Assembly (NCBI RefSeq): GCF_003058195.1
Contig: NZ_QBUH01000005.1
Coordinates: forward strand, 1 to 64,000
Direction: 5' to 3'
Source of the DNA: Elizabethkingia sp. YR214
GTDB lineage: Bacteria > Bacteroidota > Bacteroidia > Flavobacteriales > Weeksellaceae
Length of the DNA: 64,000 nucleotides
Shown here: positions 25,703 to 34,563 of the stretch, piece after piece
Layout: the number at the start of each line of letters is the position of its first letter
How positions within the stretch are numbered: position 1 is the first letter of the stretch
Position numbers and translations under genes: made by a program
The notes under the pieces: model-generated
The model's input: the letters and a program-made list of their open reading frames with translations, nothing else
Database searches by the model: none
What the model was told of the DNA's origin: nothing

Positions 25703-25758
25703 CAAAGCTATAAATTCCATTTCAATAACGCAACATTGTTGCGTTATTGAAATGGAAT
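25703..25758 (-). promoter_or_regulatory. TonB receptor promoter with a 45-bp perfect palindrome
   Basis: CAAAGCTA at 25703-25710 reads TAGCTTTG on the minus strand, a -7 box. Next to it, 25714-25735 and 25737-25758 are 22-bp arms that are exact inverted copies around a single T. The centre is GCAA-CATTG-TTGC (25730-25742). The repeat covers the -33 region. It is not followed by a T-run and lies upstream of the gene, so a protein-binding site fits better than a terminator. Confidence 0.75.
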
Positions 25759-26227
25759 ATTTCCTCCTTTATGTCTTTTCACTTTAGAAATCAGTAAAAT
25801 AAATAGACAACACTTCTGATAATGAACTTATAAAATAGATACTAAAAATACATTTTTAGCATTTCATATTCAATAAACCCATTACGTCATCTCTATATGC
25901 CCGTTCGTCATTTAAATTTAAATTTTCCAGGACATTATAGTTTATTTGCAGCATTATAAGTAAGAGAAGATGAAGAAATATTAAGCTAATATGAACTTAT
26001 TAAACCTAAATCTCTTGTAATATGAACATTAAATAATACACAACTAAGTCTAGCGCATCCTATTTTTGCAAAAATATAATGCCATAGGTTAGTGTAGTGT
26101 AAAAGTCACATTTAAATTAAACAAAAATAAAAATAGAGTATACAAGTAACAATAAAATTACAATTTAATTAATTAATATTGTGTATATTACAACCAATAA
26201 AGAAGACTAGATTAAAAATTAAACACT
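25759..26227. other. Intergenic region upstream of the PAP2 gene
   Basis: About 470 bases without a gene. It contains a perfect 16-bp palindrome TATTTTTGCAAAAATA at 26063-26078, of unknown role. No gene or RNA was recognised. Confidence 0.4.
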
Positions 26228-27097
26228 ATGCACAAAACTACTACTTACAATCACATTAAACTTCCTCAATATTTATTTTATGTGCCGGTGATTCTGGTTG
26301 CTTTAGCTGTTCTTTTTCTTTACGTTAGAGGATCTCTAAATATTGAGTCCTATATACAGCTTCAGACACCTTTATTTTTTCTGATCAACTCCAAATTATC
26401 ACAATATCCAAGTGTGCAGTACAATCTTACCCAGTTGGGCGATGCACTTGTATTTTTATCATTTTTAACTATTCTCATTGTCTATGCGCCAAAAGTATGG
26501 GGTGCATTAATAACAGCTTCAATAATTTCAGCAATTTTCTGCACCCCTATAAAGTCGTTATTTGCTGTACCAAGACCGGCTGCAGTCTTTGATAATAATA
26601 GCTTCACTATTATAGGAAAAACATTATCGGGGCATAATAGTTTACCTTCCGGGCACTCTATCACTATTTTTACGATCCTTACAGTTTTATTATTTTCATT
26701 TATGCCTAAAAAACTAAATTATAAAATTATCTGGATAGCAACATTTACGTTTGCGGGACTGATGATTGCTTTTACAAGAGTGGGCGTTGGTGCACATTAT
26801 CCTTTAGATGTTATTATAGGCGGTGTACTAGGCTATCTATCGGGAATTTTAGGTATATTTATCAATCAGAAATATAAAACATGGACATGGATAAGTGATA
26901 AAAGGTATTATCCTATTTTCATGTTAGTTATTGCAATTTGTAGTATTGTTTTAATAAATAAGCTTATTAATGAAAAGTTGATCATATTTTATTTATCACT
27001 AATTAATCTTATGATTGTACTTCATATAATTACCAATATATATGCTAAAAAGAGATTTAAAATTACGAGATTTTTCATTATTAATAAGCTTTCTTAA
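26228..27097 (+). CDS. PAP2-family phosphatase, possibly lipid A phosphatase (LpxE/F-like), 289 aa
   Basis: Integral membrane phosphatase of the PAP2 superfamily with six or more helices. The three catalytic motifs are present: K-S-L-F-A-V-P-R-P near 101, L-P-S-G-H-S near 138, and R-V-G-V-G-A-H-Y-P-L-D near 184. The last helices extend beyond the catalytic core. The next gene, which overlaps by 56 bases, is a phosphoethanolamine transferase. In Helicobacter pylori an LpxE phosphatase and EptA act in sequence on lipid A, so the pair here suggests removal of a lipid A phosphate. Substrate is inferred from this pairing, not from sequence. Confidence 0.8.
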   Translation: MHKTTTYNHIKLPQYLFYVPVILVALAVLFLYVRGSLNIESYIQLQTPLFFLINSKLSQYPSVQYNLTQLGDALVFLSFLTILIVYAPKVWGALITASIISAIFCTPIKSLFAVPRPAAVFDNNSFTIIGKTLSGHNSLPSGHSITIFTILTVLLFSFMPKKLNYKIIWIATFTFAGLMIAFTRVGVGAHYPLDVIIGGVLGYLSGILGIFINQKYKTWTWISDKRYYPIFMLVIAICSIVLINKLINEKLIIFYLSLINLMIVLHIITNIYAKKRFKITRFFIINKLS

Positions 27098-28562
27098 TTT
27101 TCTATTATTCCATCTTCCGTTTTTCAAGTTTGTTGTAGGTAATGTTGACTATAAAACATTTAGCGGCGTAAGTATTATTATAAGTCTGGTCATACTAATG
27201 CTGGCCGCAAATTTTTTTACTTTTTATCTTATCCTCTTTCTCTCTCGTATTGTAGGGAAAGTTTTACTGGTGTTATTTTTTATTATTAATTCTCTGGCTG
27301 TCTATTTTATCAATACCTATAGTGTAATAATAGATGAGAGCATGATTGGTAATATACTCAATACCAATTACGAAGAGTCCAGCAGCTTTTTCTCTTTTAA
27401 ACTGATCTTATACCTTGTTATACTTGGAATACTCCCTTCTATTGTTATCATTAAAGCAAGGATTATAAAGGAGAAACCAAAGAAATTTCTGATTACCTCT
27501 TCACTCACTTTACTATTCATGGTTATCTTAGCATTTGCCAATGCAAGTAACTGGCTATGGATTGATAAAAATTCAAAGACATTGGGTGGCCTTGCAATGC
27601 CCTGGTCGTATTCGGTAAACCTTTCTCTCTTCTATATCCACGATTACAAAAAGAATGAAAAAGAAATACTATTACCTAATGCTACTATAAAGGATACTCA
27701 GAAGTCTGTAATGATTTTAGTTATAGGAGAATCCGCAAGAAGAGAGAATTTCTCGCTGTATGGCTATGGAAAAAACACCAATCCATTACTTTCCAAAACT
27801 CCTGGTGTACACAGCTATAATGCTACATCTTGTGCAACCTACACTACTGCTGGAGTAAAATGTATTTTGGAGCATAAAAATACAGATGATCTCTATGAAA
27901 TCCTGCCAAATTATCTGTACCGAAATGATGTAGATGTAATCTGGAAAACAACCAATTGGGGCGAACCTCCTGTACACATCAAAAACTACCAGAGCAAAGA
28001 AAGTCTGGAAGCAAAGTGTAAAGGTGAAGATTGTGGATATGACGGCGTTCTTTTAAATGGTTTAAAAGAAGAAATAATGGCTAGTAAGAAGAATAAAATA
28101 CTAATTGTTCTGCACACCAGTACAAGCCATGGCCCTACCTACAGTAAGAAGTATCCCACAAGGTTTGAAGCTTTTAAACCTGTATGCAATAGTGTAGAAT
28201 TAGGAAATTGCTCCAAAGAAGAGCTCATCAATGCTTATGACAATACCATTGTTTATACAGACTATATTCTACACAGTATAATTGAAGATCTAAAACAACT
28301 AAATGGTTACAACAGTGCCATGATGTATGTCTCGGATCACGGAGAATCTTTAGGTGAAAAAAATCTATACATGCATGGTGTTCCTATCAGTATTGCTCCA
28401 AAAGAGCAATATGAAATTCCTTTTATAGTTTGGACATCTGATGGTTCAAAGCAACTAAAGCCTAATAATACACTCTCTCAGAATAATGTCTTTCACAGTG
28501 TTCTAAACTTTTTAGGCGTGCAAAGCCCTATTTACGATGAGAAAATGAATATTTTTAAATAA
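27042..28562 (+). CDS. Phosphoethanolamine transferase (EptA-like), 506 aa
   Basis: Inner-membrane enzyme with five N-terminal helices (about 1-170) and a periplasmic sulfatase-fold catalytic domain, expected to transfer phosphoethanolamine to lipid A. Seen: V-I-G-E-S-A-R-R-E-N-F-S-L-Y-G-Y near 228 (metal site), S-C-A-T-Y-T-T-A-G-V-K-C near 264 (nucleophile Thr and a disulfide Cys), H-T-S-T-S-H-G-P near 360, and Y-V-S-D-H-G-E-S-L-G near 430. This is the EptA/MCR architecture with several Cys for disulfides. It overlaps the PAP2 gene by 56 bases, so translation is coupled. Such modification lowers polymyxin binding in other bacteria. Confidence 0.88.
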   Translation: MLKRDLKLRDFSLLISFLNFLLFHLPFFKFVVGNVDYKTFSGVSIIISLVILMLAANFFTFYLILFLSRIVGKVLLVLFFIINSLAVYFINTYSVIIDESMIGNILNTNYEESSSFFSFKLILYLVILGILPSIVIIKARIIKEKPKKFLITSSLTLLFMVILAFANASNWLWIDKNSKTLGGLAMPWSYSVNLSLFYIHDYKKNEKEILLPNATIKDTQKSVMILVIGESARRENFSLYGYGKNTNPLLSKTPGVHSYNATSCATYTTAGVKCILEHKNTDDLYEILPNYLYRNDVDVIWKTTNWGEPPVHIKNYQSKESLEAKCKGEDCGYDGVLLNGLKEEIMASKKNKILIVLHTSTSHGPTYSKKYPTRFEAFKPVCNSVELGNCSKEELINAYDNTIVYTDYILHSIIEDLKQLNGYNSAMMYVSDHGESLGEKNLYMHGVPISIAPKEQYEIPFIVWTSDGSKQLKPNNTLSQNNVFHSVLNFLGVQSPIYDEKMNIFK

Positions 28563-28641
28563 TAAAATTTTTCTCTGGTTAAAAAAATGATAATCGATAA
28601 CTTTAGGCAGTAATTTATTCCTAAAAAATAGTGTCTTTAGT

Positions 28642-29463
28642 ATGCTGATTCAGATCAACAACATTACGACCAGAACAATTCAGAGGCCTGAACATAAAGC
28701 TTTTTATCAGATTTTCCTAATCCATGATCCATCTGAGGTTATTGTAGATTTCACCGCTTATGAAATAACAACTCCTGCATTGTTATTCCTGAGTCCATAT
28801 CAGCATATTACATGGACAAAACCAACGGATTCACTGGTAATTCAACTTTTGTTTCACGGAGATTTCTATTGTATAGAATATCATAAACACGAAGTTGCCT
28901 GCAATGGCTTGTTATTCAATAATATTTACCTGTTACCATACGTTGGCCTAAGTCAGGAATTTTTTGAAGAAATTGAAGGAATTATTCTGAAAATAAAAAA
29001 GGAACTCGACAATCATTCCGATCTATCTGAAGCCGTAATAAAAGCTTATCTACAGCTTATTCTGGCACTTTCAAGTAAAGTAAAAAAGACACATATCGAG
29101 AGTTTGGTTATACTGCATACGGAGGGAAATTATGAAGGAAATGAATTTCAGAGATTACTGGAAGAAAATTTTGCTCAGGAAAAATCAGTCAACTTCTATG
29201 CAGACAAGCTGCATCTCGGTACAGATACTTTTAGTAAAAAAATAAAAAATCAGCTAGGTAAAACACCTTCTGTATTTATCCAGGAGCGTGTAATTCTGGA
29301 ATCTAAAAAGCTATTACATCTTACCCGTCTTTCTATAAAGGAAATTGCTGTACAATTAAATTTCCAGGACGAACATTATTTCAGCCGCTATTTTAAAAAG
29401 AATGTTGGCGTGTCACCATCAGAATTCAGAACCAAAACAGGAATTTCCATTGTAGCGGAATAG
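28642..29463 (+). CDS. AraC-family regulator, 273 aa
   Basis: AraC protein with an N-terminal sensor domain (about 1-150) and C-terminal double HTH (F-Y-A-D-K-L-H-L-G-T-D-T-F-S-K-K-I near 190 and I-A-V-Q-L-N-F-Q-D-E-H-Y-F-S-R-Y-F near 236). The next gene on the same strand, 71 bases on, is a DUF417 protein. AraC regulators next to this family include RclR, which senses reactive chlorine, but the redox Cys pair of RclR is not visible here, so sensing may differ. Confidence 0.87.
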   Translation: MLIQINNITTRTIQRPEHKAFYQIFLIHDPSEVIVDFTAYEITTPALLFLSPYQHITWTKPTDSLVIQLLFHGDFYCIEYHKHEVACNGLLFNNIYLLPYVGLSQEFFEEIEGIILKIKKELDNHSDLSEAVIKAYLQLILALSSKVKKTHIESLVILHTEGNYEGNEFQRLLEENFAQEKSVNFYADKLHLGTDTFSKKIKNQLGKTPSVFIQERVILESKKLLHLTRLSIKEIAVQLNFQDEHYFSRYFKKNVGVSPSEFRTKTGISIVAE

Positions 29464-29511
29464 TACACGACAAAAACGAATTTGTCCATTTTATCAGGAT
29501 CTTTCAGACTA

Positions 29512-29519
29512 TAGCTTTG
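29512..29519 (+). promoter_or_regulatory. -7 box before the DUF417 gene
   Basis: TAGCTTTG matches the Bacteroidota -7 box and leaves a leader of roughly 10 bases before the start codon. Confidence 0.5.
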
Positions 29520-29534
29520 TTGTAAAAAAAGAAA

Positions 29535-30110
29535 ATGAAAAACTTACTTCACTTCCTGGCCAATGGACAGCATTATTTCATCAATATTCTTCGCATTTCT
29601 GTTTTCATTGTAATGGCATGGATTGGCGGATTGAAAGCCTTCCAATACGAAGCAGATGGTATTGTTCCCTTTGTAGCCAACAGTCCTTTTATGAACTTTT
29701 TATACCAGAAAAAAGCTCCGGAATATCAAGAGCACAAAAATCCTGAAGGAAAAACGGTTAAAAAAAATATTGAATGGAATAAAGCCAACGGCACTTATAT
29801 CTTCGCATACGGACTAGGAACTGTTATAGTACTAATCGGTTTACTAAACTTAGGTGGTATCTGGTCTCAATGGTCTGGGATAGCGGGAGGTATTCTTACT
29901 TTTCTGATGTCGCTTGTGACCTTATCTTTCCTTATCACCACTCCCGAAGTGTATGTTCCTAATCTGGGTGGGGACTTCTCTACCCCTCAATATGGATTCC
30001 CTTATCTTTCCGGTGCCGGACGATTAGTTCTGAAGGATATTATTATGATGGCTGCAGGCCTCGTTATGGCGTCAGAATCTGCAAAACAACTTTTGAAAAG
30101 ATTAGCTTAA
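29535..30110 (+). CDS. DUF417 (YkgB/RclC-like) membrane protein, 191 aa
   Basis: Inner-membrane protein of the DUF417 family with about four helices. Seen: I-S-V-F-I-V-M-A-W-I-G-G-L-K-A-F-Q-Y-E-A-D-G-I-V-P-F near 20-46 and the closing G-R-L-V-L-K-D-I-I-M-M. In E. coli the member RclC belongs to the reactive chlorine regulon controlled by an AraC protein; here an AraC gene is immediately upstream. The molecular function of the family is not known. A hydrophilic insertion (K-N-P-E-G-K-T-V-K-K) lies between helices 1 and 2, which is longer than in the E. coli protein. Confidence 0.85.
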   Translation: MKNLLHFLANGQHYFINILRISVFIVMAWIGGLKAFQYEADGIVPFVANSPFMNFLYQKKAPEYQEHKNPEGKTVKKNIEWNKANGTYIFAYGLGTVIVLIGLLNLGGIWSQWSGIAGGILTFLMSLVTLSFLITTPEVYVPNLGGDFSTPQYGFPYLSGAGRLVLKDIIMMAAGLVMASESAKQLLKRLA

Positions 30111-30252
30111 ATATTGTAGCCATTAAAATTATCTAAATGCTGTATAGATAATCTACAAATAAAGTGCTTTTCATATTTAGAAAATATACAGAAATTAGTA
30201 GTACCGTAGCTAAGACGTCTCTATAACGTTAGTTTTCTTACGGACATCTAAA

Positions 30253-31446
30253 ATGAATACAATTGTAAAGGCTAAAAAAAACAGCAAACGCTTTAATAAT
30301 ATTAAACTGTGTATTTTTCTTTCGGGGCTTTCTGTATTTGCACAGATTTATCTGTTCCAGCCTTTACTTCCGATGGTTGCAGTACATTTTAACCGTTCTG
30401 TTGGCGATAGTTCACTACTTGTGTCGTCAGCCACAATAGGAATGGCACTAGGCCTTTTTTTCTTTGCATTCAAAGCAGATCAGTTTTCACGAAAAAAATT
30501 AATGGTCTTTTCATTGGTCACATCAGCTGTACTTACTATCATCTCAGCCTATATAGAAAGCCTTACCTTATTAATTGCAATCGGAGTTATTAAGGGCTTT
30601 GTAATTTCCGGTGTATCGGCTGTAGCCCTCGCCTATCTAACCGAAGAGGTAGATCTGGCGATCGTTGGACTTGCCATTAGCATGTATGTAAGTGGTAATA
30701 CAATTGGAGGAATGAGCGGAAGAATACTCGCTACAATTGTTTCTGGAGAACTGGGTTGGCAAACGGCTGTTCTGGTTATAGGAATTGAAAGCTTATTACT
30801 TGGATTAATATTCTGGAAATTTTTCCCGGAATCACTTTTCTTCACGCCACAGAAAACTGATTTTATCCAGAAGTTCAAACAGATGAGAAGATTTCTCTCT
30901 GATCCCTATATGCTTAGACTATACGGTATTGCAGCATTACTGATGGGCGTATTTGTAAGTGTGTACAATTATCTTACATTCCGCCTGGAAGCTCCACCTT
31001 TCTCATTGCATCATATTTTTGTTGCCTTTATTTTTCTAATGTATACTTTCGGTGTATTTGGCACCATGGCTACCAGCAGGCTGGTTAAAAAACATGCACC
31101 GGGAAATATTCTGAAAGCTTTTATTATCAGCATGTTTATTGGTGCATTAATGTTACTTTCCAAGCATATTTATATACTTATCATAGGTCTTGCATTGCTT
31201 ACTTTTTCATTTTTTGCAGTACATACTATGGCCAGCAGAATGGTTGCTATGCATGCTAAAGAAGGAAAAAGTTCAGCCACATCCATTTACTGGTTGGTAT
31301 ATTACCTTGGTTCCAGTGTTCTGGGAAGTGGAACAGGTTATCTTTTGCATGCAACTTCGTGGATAGGTTTCATCTTGTTTCTTCTGTTTGTTATTTTTAT
31401 TACATTCTTCCTTACCATTAAAAGAACCAGAGTAAATCAAAATTAA
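30253..31446 (+). CDS. MFS transporter, 397 aa
   Basis: Twelve-helix major facilitator superfamily transporter. Seen: F-Q-P-L-L-P-M-V-A-V-H-F near 36-47, the cytoplasmic loop D-Q-F-S-R-K-K-L-M near 76 (motif A), and a glycine-rich G-N-T-I-G-G-M-S-G-R helix near 150. It resembles the YnfM/YgaY group of putative drug or arabinose efflux proteins. It starts 142 bases after the RclC-like gene and 27 bases before the metallo-hydrolase frame. Substrate unknown. Confidence 0.88.
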   Translation: MNTIVKAKKNSKRFNNIKLCIFLSGLSVFAQIYLFQPLLPMVAVHFNRSVGDSSLLVSSATIGMALGLFFFAFKADQFSRKKLMVFSLVTSAVLTIISAYIESLTLLIAIGVIKGFVISGVSAVALAYLTEEVDLAIVGLAISMYVSGNTIGGMSGRILATIVSGELGWQTAVLVIGIESLLLGLIFWKFFPESLFFTPQKTDFIQKFKQMRRFLSDPYMLRLYGIAALLMGVFVSVYNYLTFRLEAPPFSLHHIFVAFIFLMYTFGVFGTMATSRLVKKHAPGNILKAFIISMFIGALMLLSKHIYILIIGLALLTFSFFAVHTMASRMVAMHAKEGKSSATSIYWLVYYLGSSVLGSGTGYLLHATSWIGFILFLLFVIFITFFLTIKRTRVNQN

Positions 31447-31473
31447 ATTAATTACGAAAAACATAAAAAGTAC

Positions 31474-32196
31474 ATGAAGATTATCCCTTTAAAAGAAGGT
31501 AACTTTTCAGTTAATGCTCAAAAAGAATTTGTATTATTAGAAAATGCCGGTATATCCTCCGGATTAAAAATGGCCATTCAGCCCTTTCTTATTATCACGG
31601 GACAGGACTATATATTACTGGATGCTGGAATTGGATGGAAACAAAACAATACACAGAAAATTTTTCAACAGCTTGCCGAGGCTGGAATAAAACCAGAGCA
31701 AATAAGTAAGATATTACTCTCTCATCTCCATAAAGATCATATCAGCGGACTGGTGAACAGAACTCCGGAAGGTATGGAATTAAATTTCCCGGGAGCCCAA
31801 ATCTATCTTCAGGAAAGAGAGTATAATTTTGCGCTTACAAAAGTAGGTGCTCCTTCCTATGATTTAGATATACTACGTTTTGTTACACAGCACTCAAAAC
31901 TTGTATGAATGGATCAAAACAGCGGAGAAATTACGGAAGAAATATCTTTTGAAGTAACCGGAGGGCACTCTCCTTTTCATCAGGTTTTTTGGATAAAAGA
32001 AGCGGGAGAAACTGTTTTTTATGGCGCAGACAACTTGCCTCAGAGTACTTATTTTAAATATCATTTGGCTTATAAATCGGATTTTGATGGCAAAAAAGCG
32101 CTACAAGATCGCATAAAATGGGAAAAACAGGCAAAAGAAGAGAATTGGAAAATCTTATTTTATCACGATATGGAATATCCGATTCTTTCCTTTTAA
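31474..32196 (+). pseudogene. MBL-fold metallo-hydrolase interrupted by an in-frame TGA
   Basis: Two adjacent segments in the same frame, 31474-31908 (144 aa, ends TGA) and 31909-32196 (95 aa, starts ATG), together make one MBL-fold hydrolase of normal length. Motif one, S-H-L-H-K-D-H-I-S-G, lies in the first half; T-G-G-H-S-P-F-H-Q, the metal-bridging Asp in Y-G-A-D-N, and the closing Y-H-D lie in the second. So the active site is split by a single stop codon. TGA could come from TGG or another codon by one change. Since ATG follows the TGA directly, reinitiation might still give two fragments. Alternatives are a sequencing error or a recent nonsense mutation. It follows the MFS gene by 27 bases. 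Confidence 0.8.
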
Positions 32197-32204
32197 ATCC
32201 GGAA

Positions 32205-32245
32205 AAACAAAACCCACTACTGAAAATCAGTAGTGGATTTTTAAA
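32205..32245. terminator. Bidirectional terminator between hydrolase and SOD genes
   Basis: Perfect 10-bp stem CCACTACTGA / TCAGTAGTGG with loop AAA, with A-rich left and T-rich right flanks. Confidence 0.9.
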
Positions 32246-32265
32246 GTTTATAATCAAGATATGAA

Positions 32266-32946
32266 TTACTCAGTTTTACCACTTAAAGCAGCTTCGTATC
32301 TTTTATTAATCTCTTTCCAGTTAATCACATTCCATATTGCACTTAGGTAGTCAGCTCTTTTATTTTGATACTTCAGGTAATATGCATGTTCCCATACATC
32401 AATTCCTAATACAGGTATTCCCTTAACCTCAGCAATATCCATTAGTGGATTATCCTGATTTGCAGTAGAGGTAATTGCTAACTTTTTATCCGCTGTTACA
32501 ATAAGCCATGCCCAACCTGAACCAAAACGATCTGCTCCGGCTTTGCTCATCTTTTCTTTAAAAGCGTCGAAACTTCCAAAAGACTGATTAATGGCTTTTG
32601 CTAATTTTTCAGATGGTTGTGTATTCTTTTCAGGTGTTAGGATTGTCCAGAATAACTCGTGGTTATAATGACCACCAGCATTATTTCTTACCGCCGGAGT
32701 TTGTTTTGAAATTGTAGAAAGTATTTTCACAAGACTTTCCTTTTCCAATGGCGTTCCGACAATAGCCTTATTTAAATTTGCTACATACGCTGCGCCATGC
32801 TTGCTGTAATGTATTTCCATTGTTTGCGCATCGATTGATCCTTCCAGTGCATTATAAGCATAAGGTAACGGTGCTTGTTTAAATTGTGCTGATACCAGCT
32901 GTGCCACAAGTACAAAGCCTAGTGCGGCTGCTCCAAATAATTTCAT
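32266..32946 (-). CDS. Secreted Fe/Mn superoxide dismutase, 226 aa
   Basis: Converts superoxide to oxygen and peroxide. A signal peptide (about 1-20, ending L-V-S-A-Q) sends it out of the cytoplasm, unlike the usual cytoplasmic SodB. Metal ligands are visible: H in M-E-I-H-Y-S-K-H near 45, H in G-G-H-Y-N-H-E-L-F near 92, then D and H in D-V-W-E-H-A-Y-Y near 184-188. It is the last gene of a four-gene minus-strand operon with SCO, YHS and a small Cys-containing protein, separated from SCO by 23 bases. Fe versus Mn cannot be told here with confidence. Confidence 0.92.
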   Translation of the reverse strand: MKLFGAAALGFVLVAQLVSAQFKQAPLPYAYNALEGSIDAQTMEIHYSKHGAAYVANLNKAIVGTPLEKESLVKILSTISKQTPAVRNNAGGHYNHELFWTILTPEKNTQPSEKLAKAINQSFGSFDAFKEKMSKAGADRFGSGWAWLIVTADKKLAITSTANQDNPLMDIAEVKGIPVLGIDVWEHAYYLKYQNKRADYLSAIWNVINWKEINKRYEAALSGKTE

Positions 32947-32969
32947 AGTGTTGTGTATTTTATGATTCG

Positions 32970-33659
32970 TTATTTCAAAAGTTTTTTTATGTCTTCTATC
33001 AAAAGTTCTCTGTCCGGATGGTATTTACCACTTAGCTCAGCTTCTTTACCCTCGGGATCTTTATAGTTCAGTCCGGAATAGTATAGAATGGGCATTCCGT
33101 CTTTACCATATCGGCTACGTATATTACCATTTTTGTCTACCAGAGCAATCATTCCACTGTGATTAAGACTTTCCGCCTGATCTTCTTTATCACCAACATA
33201 AATATTGAACTGATCAGCTATTTTCCCGATATAATCTCTGTCTCCGGTTAGAAAATGCCAGTTAGGAGATTTAGCACCCATCATTGCAGCATGATTTTTC
33301 AATACTTCCGGCGTATCATTTGTTGGATCTATACTAATAGAAATAATTCCGAAATCCGGATTATTAATCTGATCTTCTATATGTCGCATGTTATGATTCA
33401 TCACAGGACAAATTGTAGGACAGCGGCTATAAAAAAATTCTACCAGATAAACTTTCCCCTGCATATCGTGGTTCGTAATTTTCTTATTATTCTGATCAGT
33501 AAGATTAAATTCAGGAACCTTCATTACCGTATAAAGGTCTTTTTTAAAATAACCTATTCCCAAACCAATCGTTACAAATACCACTGCCAGTATGATTAAC
33601 GGAACTACAATTTTAGTCCTTGAAGACTGCTGAGGCCTGCTCTTGCTTCTGCTTTTCAT
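32970..33659 (-). CDS. SCO1/SenC-family thioredoxin-fold protein, 229 aa
   Basis: Membrane-anchored periplasmic protein with one N-terminal helix (about 17-37) and a thioredoxin fold. The copper and redox site is complete: R-C-P-T-I-C-P near 80 (C-x3-C) and the distal His in L-N-H-S-G-M near 170. SCO proteins deliver copper to oxidases or act as thiol reductants. It overlaps the YHS gene by four bases (ATGA), so translation is coupled. No oxidase subunit is nearby; the link to a periplasmic SOD suggests copper or oxidative-stress handling. Confidence 0.9.
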   Translation of the reverse strand: MKSRSKSRPQQSSRTKIVVPLIILAVVFVTIGLGIGYFKKDLYTVMKVPEFNLTDQNNKKITNHDMQGKVYLVEFFYSRCPTICPVMNHNMRHIEDQINNPDFGIISISIDPTNDTPEVLKNHAAMMGAKSPNWHFLTGDRDYIGKIADQFNIYVGDKEDQAESLNHSGMIALVDKNGNIRSRYGKDGMPILYYSGLNYKDPEGKEAELSGKYHPDRELLIEDIKKLLK

Positions 33660-33925
33660 TTTTGTACATATTTATCAGGATTCTTCTTGAAGGTCTTCTT
33701 ACAATTGTCGCTACAGAATCCATAAATATTTCCTTTATAAACGGCTGTATCTTTTAAAAATTCTGCAGTCTTCATATGACAGATCGGATCATCTTCATTT
33801 ACCACCTTTACATTTTTCAAGTTAGGTCCCTCTCCTGCTTTCATTACATGTTTTACTGTCGGCTCTTTTTTCGCACAGGAGAAAATTGATACTGAGCACA
33901 GTATCGTCAATATATATTGTTTCAT
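33656..33925 (-). CDS. YHS-domain lipoprotein, 89 aa
   Basis: Short lipoprotein: lipobox S-I-F-S-C at about residue 17. The mature part has the YHS pattern D-P-I-C-H-M near 46 and Y-G-F-C-S-D-N-C-K-K-T-F near 68-79, a metal-binding fold seen with copper ATPases and in metal-trafficking proteins. Its position before an SCO gene, with a four-base overlap, argues for copper. Metal identity is inferred. Confidence 0.85.
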   Translation of the reverse strand: MKQYILTILCSVSIFSCAKKEPTVKHVMKAGEGPNLKNVKVVNEDDPICHMKTAEFLKDTAVYKGNIYGFCSDNCKKTFKKNPDKYVQK

Positions 33926-33991
33926 TATTTTTCGATAAATTTTAAACTAAAATCCAATGCTTTACATCTTAAAAGCATCTTGCTGTGAAAA

Positions 33992-34372
33992 TTAAAATAA
34001 TGAAACCAAAGGAGGTCTGAATATTTTGGAATGAGAGATAAAGTCATAAAAATCGGTGTAATAAATGGTTGGTTTTACTTTATGCGTAATACCCATAAGT
34101 AAAGATTTAAAAGTAAATGTATCATTTACAATAAAAGCATCTATAAAACCGGAAATATTAATCTTGGAATTTTCCTGTTTCGGAGAGTTTCCAGATACCT
34201 TTACCAACTCTTTGGACAGATAACAGATTCCATTACAGTCCAATTGTGGACGATTTCTGTTTTCGCAAAGTCTACTCACAATATAATCGTAATTCAGGGC
34301 ATAATCCAGTAATGGCAATACAGGGCGTAATGCGATTGTAAATATGATGAATATCGAAATAAGTGACTTCAA
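33992..34372 (-). CDS. Small exported Cys-motif protein of unknown function, 126 aa
   Basis: Begins with a hydrophobic segment (about 1-20) that is a signal peptide or anchor. The mature part opens with L-C-E-N-R-N-R-P-Q-L-D-C-N-G-I-C-Y-L-S-K-E-L, a C-x8-C-x3-C cluster I have seen in small Bacteroidota proteins near copper genes; the exact function is unknown. Rest of the protein is polar with no motif. It is the first gene of the SOD operon, 66 bases before YHS. A metal role is suggested by the operon. Confidence 0.65.
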   Translation of the reverse strand: MKSLISIFIIFTIALRPVLPLLDYALNYDYIVSRLCENRNRPQLDCNGICYLSKELVKVSGNSPKQENSKINISGFIDAFIVNDTFTFKSLLMGITHKVKPTIYYTDFYDFISHSKIFRPPLVSLF

Positions 34373-34390
34373 TTACCAACTTTTGTCAGT

Positions 34391-34398
34391 CAAAGGTA
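34391..34398 (-). promoter_or_regulatory. -7 box of the SOD-SCO-YHS operon
   Basis: CAAAGGTA reads TACCTTTG on the minus strand, a match to TAnnTTTG, 18 bases before the first start codon. Confidence 0.5.
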
Positions 34399-34563
34399 CA
34401 AATACAAAATCTGTTTTTATTCATTATCTGATGAAAGTCATACGCTGGTATTATAAACGTTAAGTACATGAACTTTCTAGCAATATAAAACTGAACTTTC
34501 TGGCAATAAATTTTATAAGTATTTGGTTCAACTTTGCTTTATAACATTTAAAACACAATTTAT

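Noticed and set aside
31906-31908. TGA as a selenocysteine codon in the metallo-hydrolase
   Set aside because: The family does not use selenocysteine at this point and no structured element follows; a nonsense change or error is simpler.
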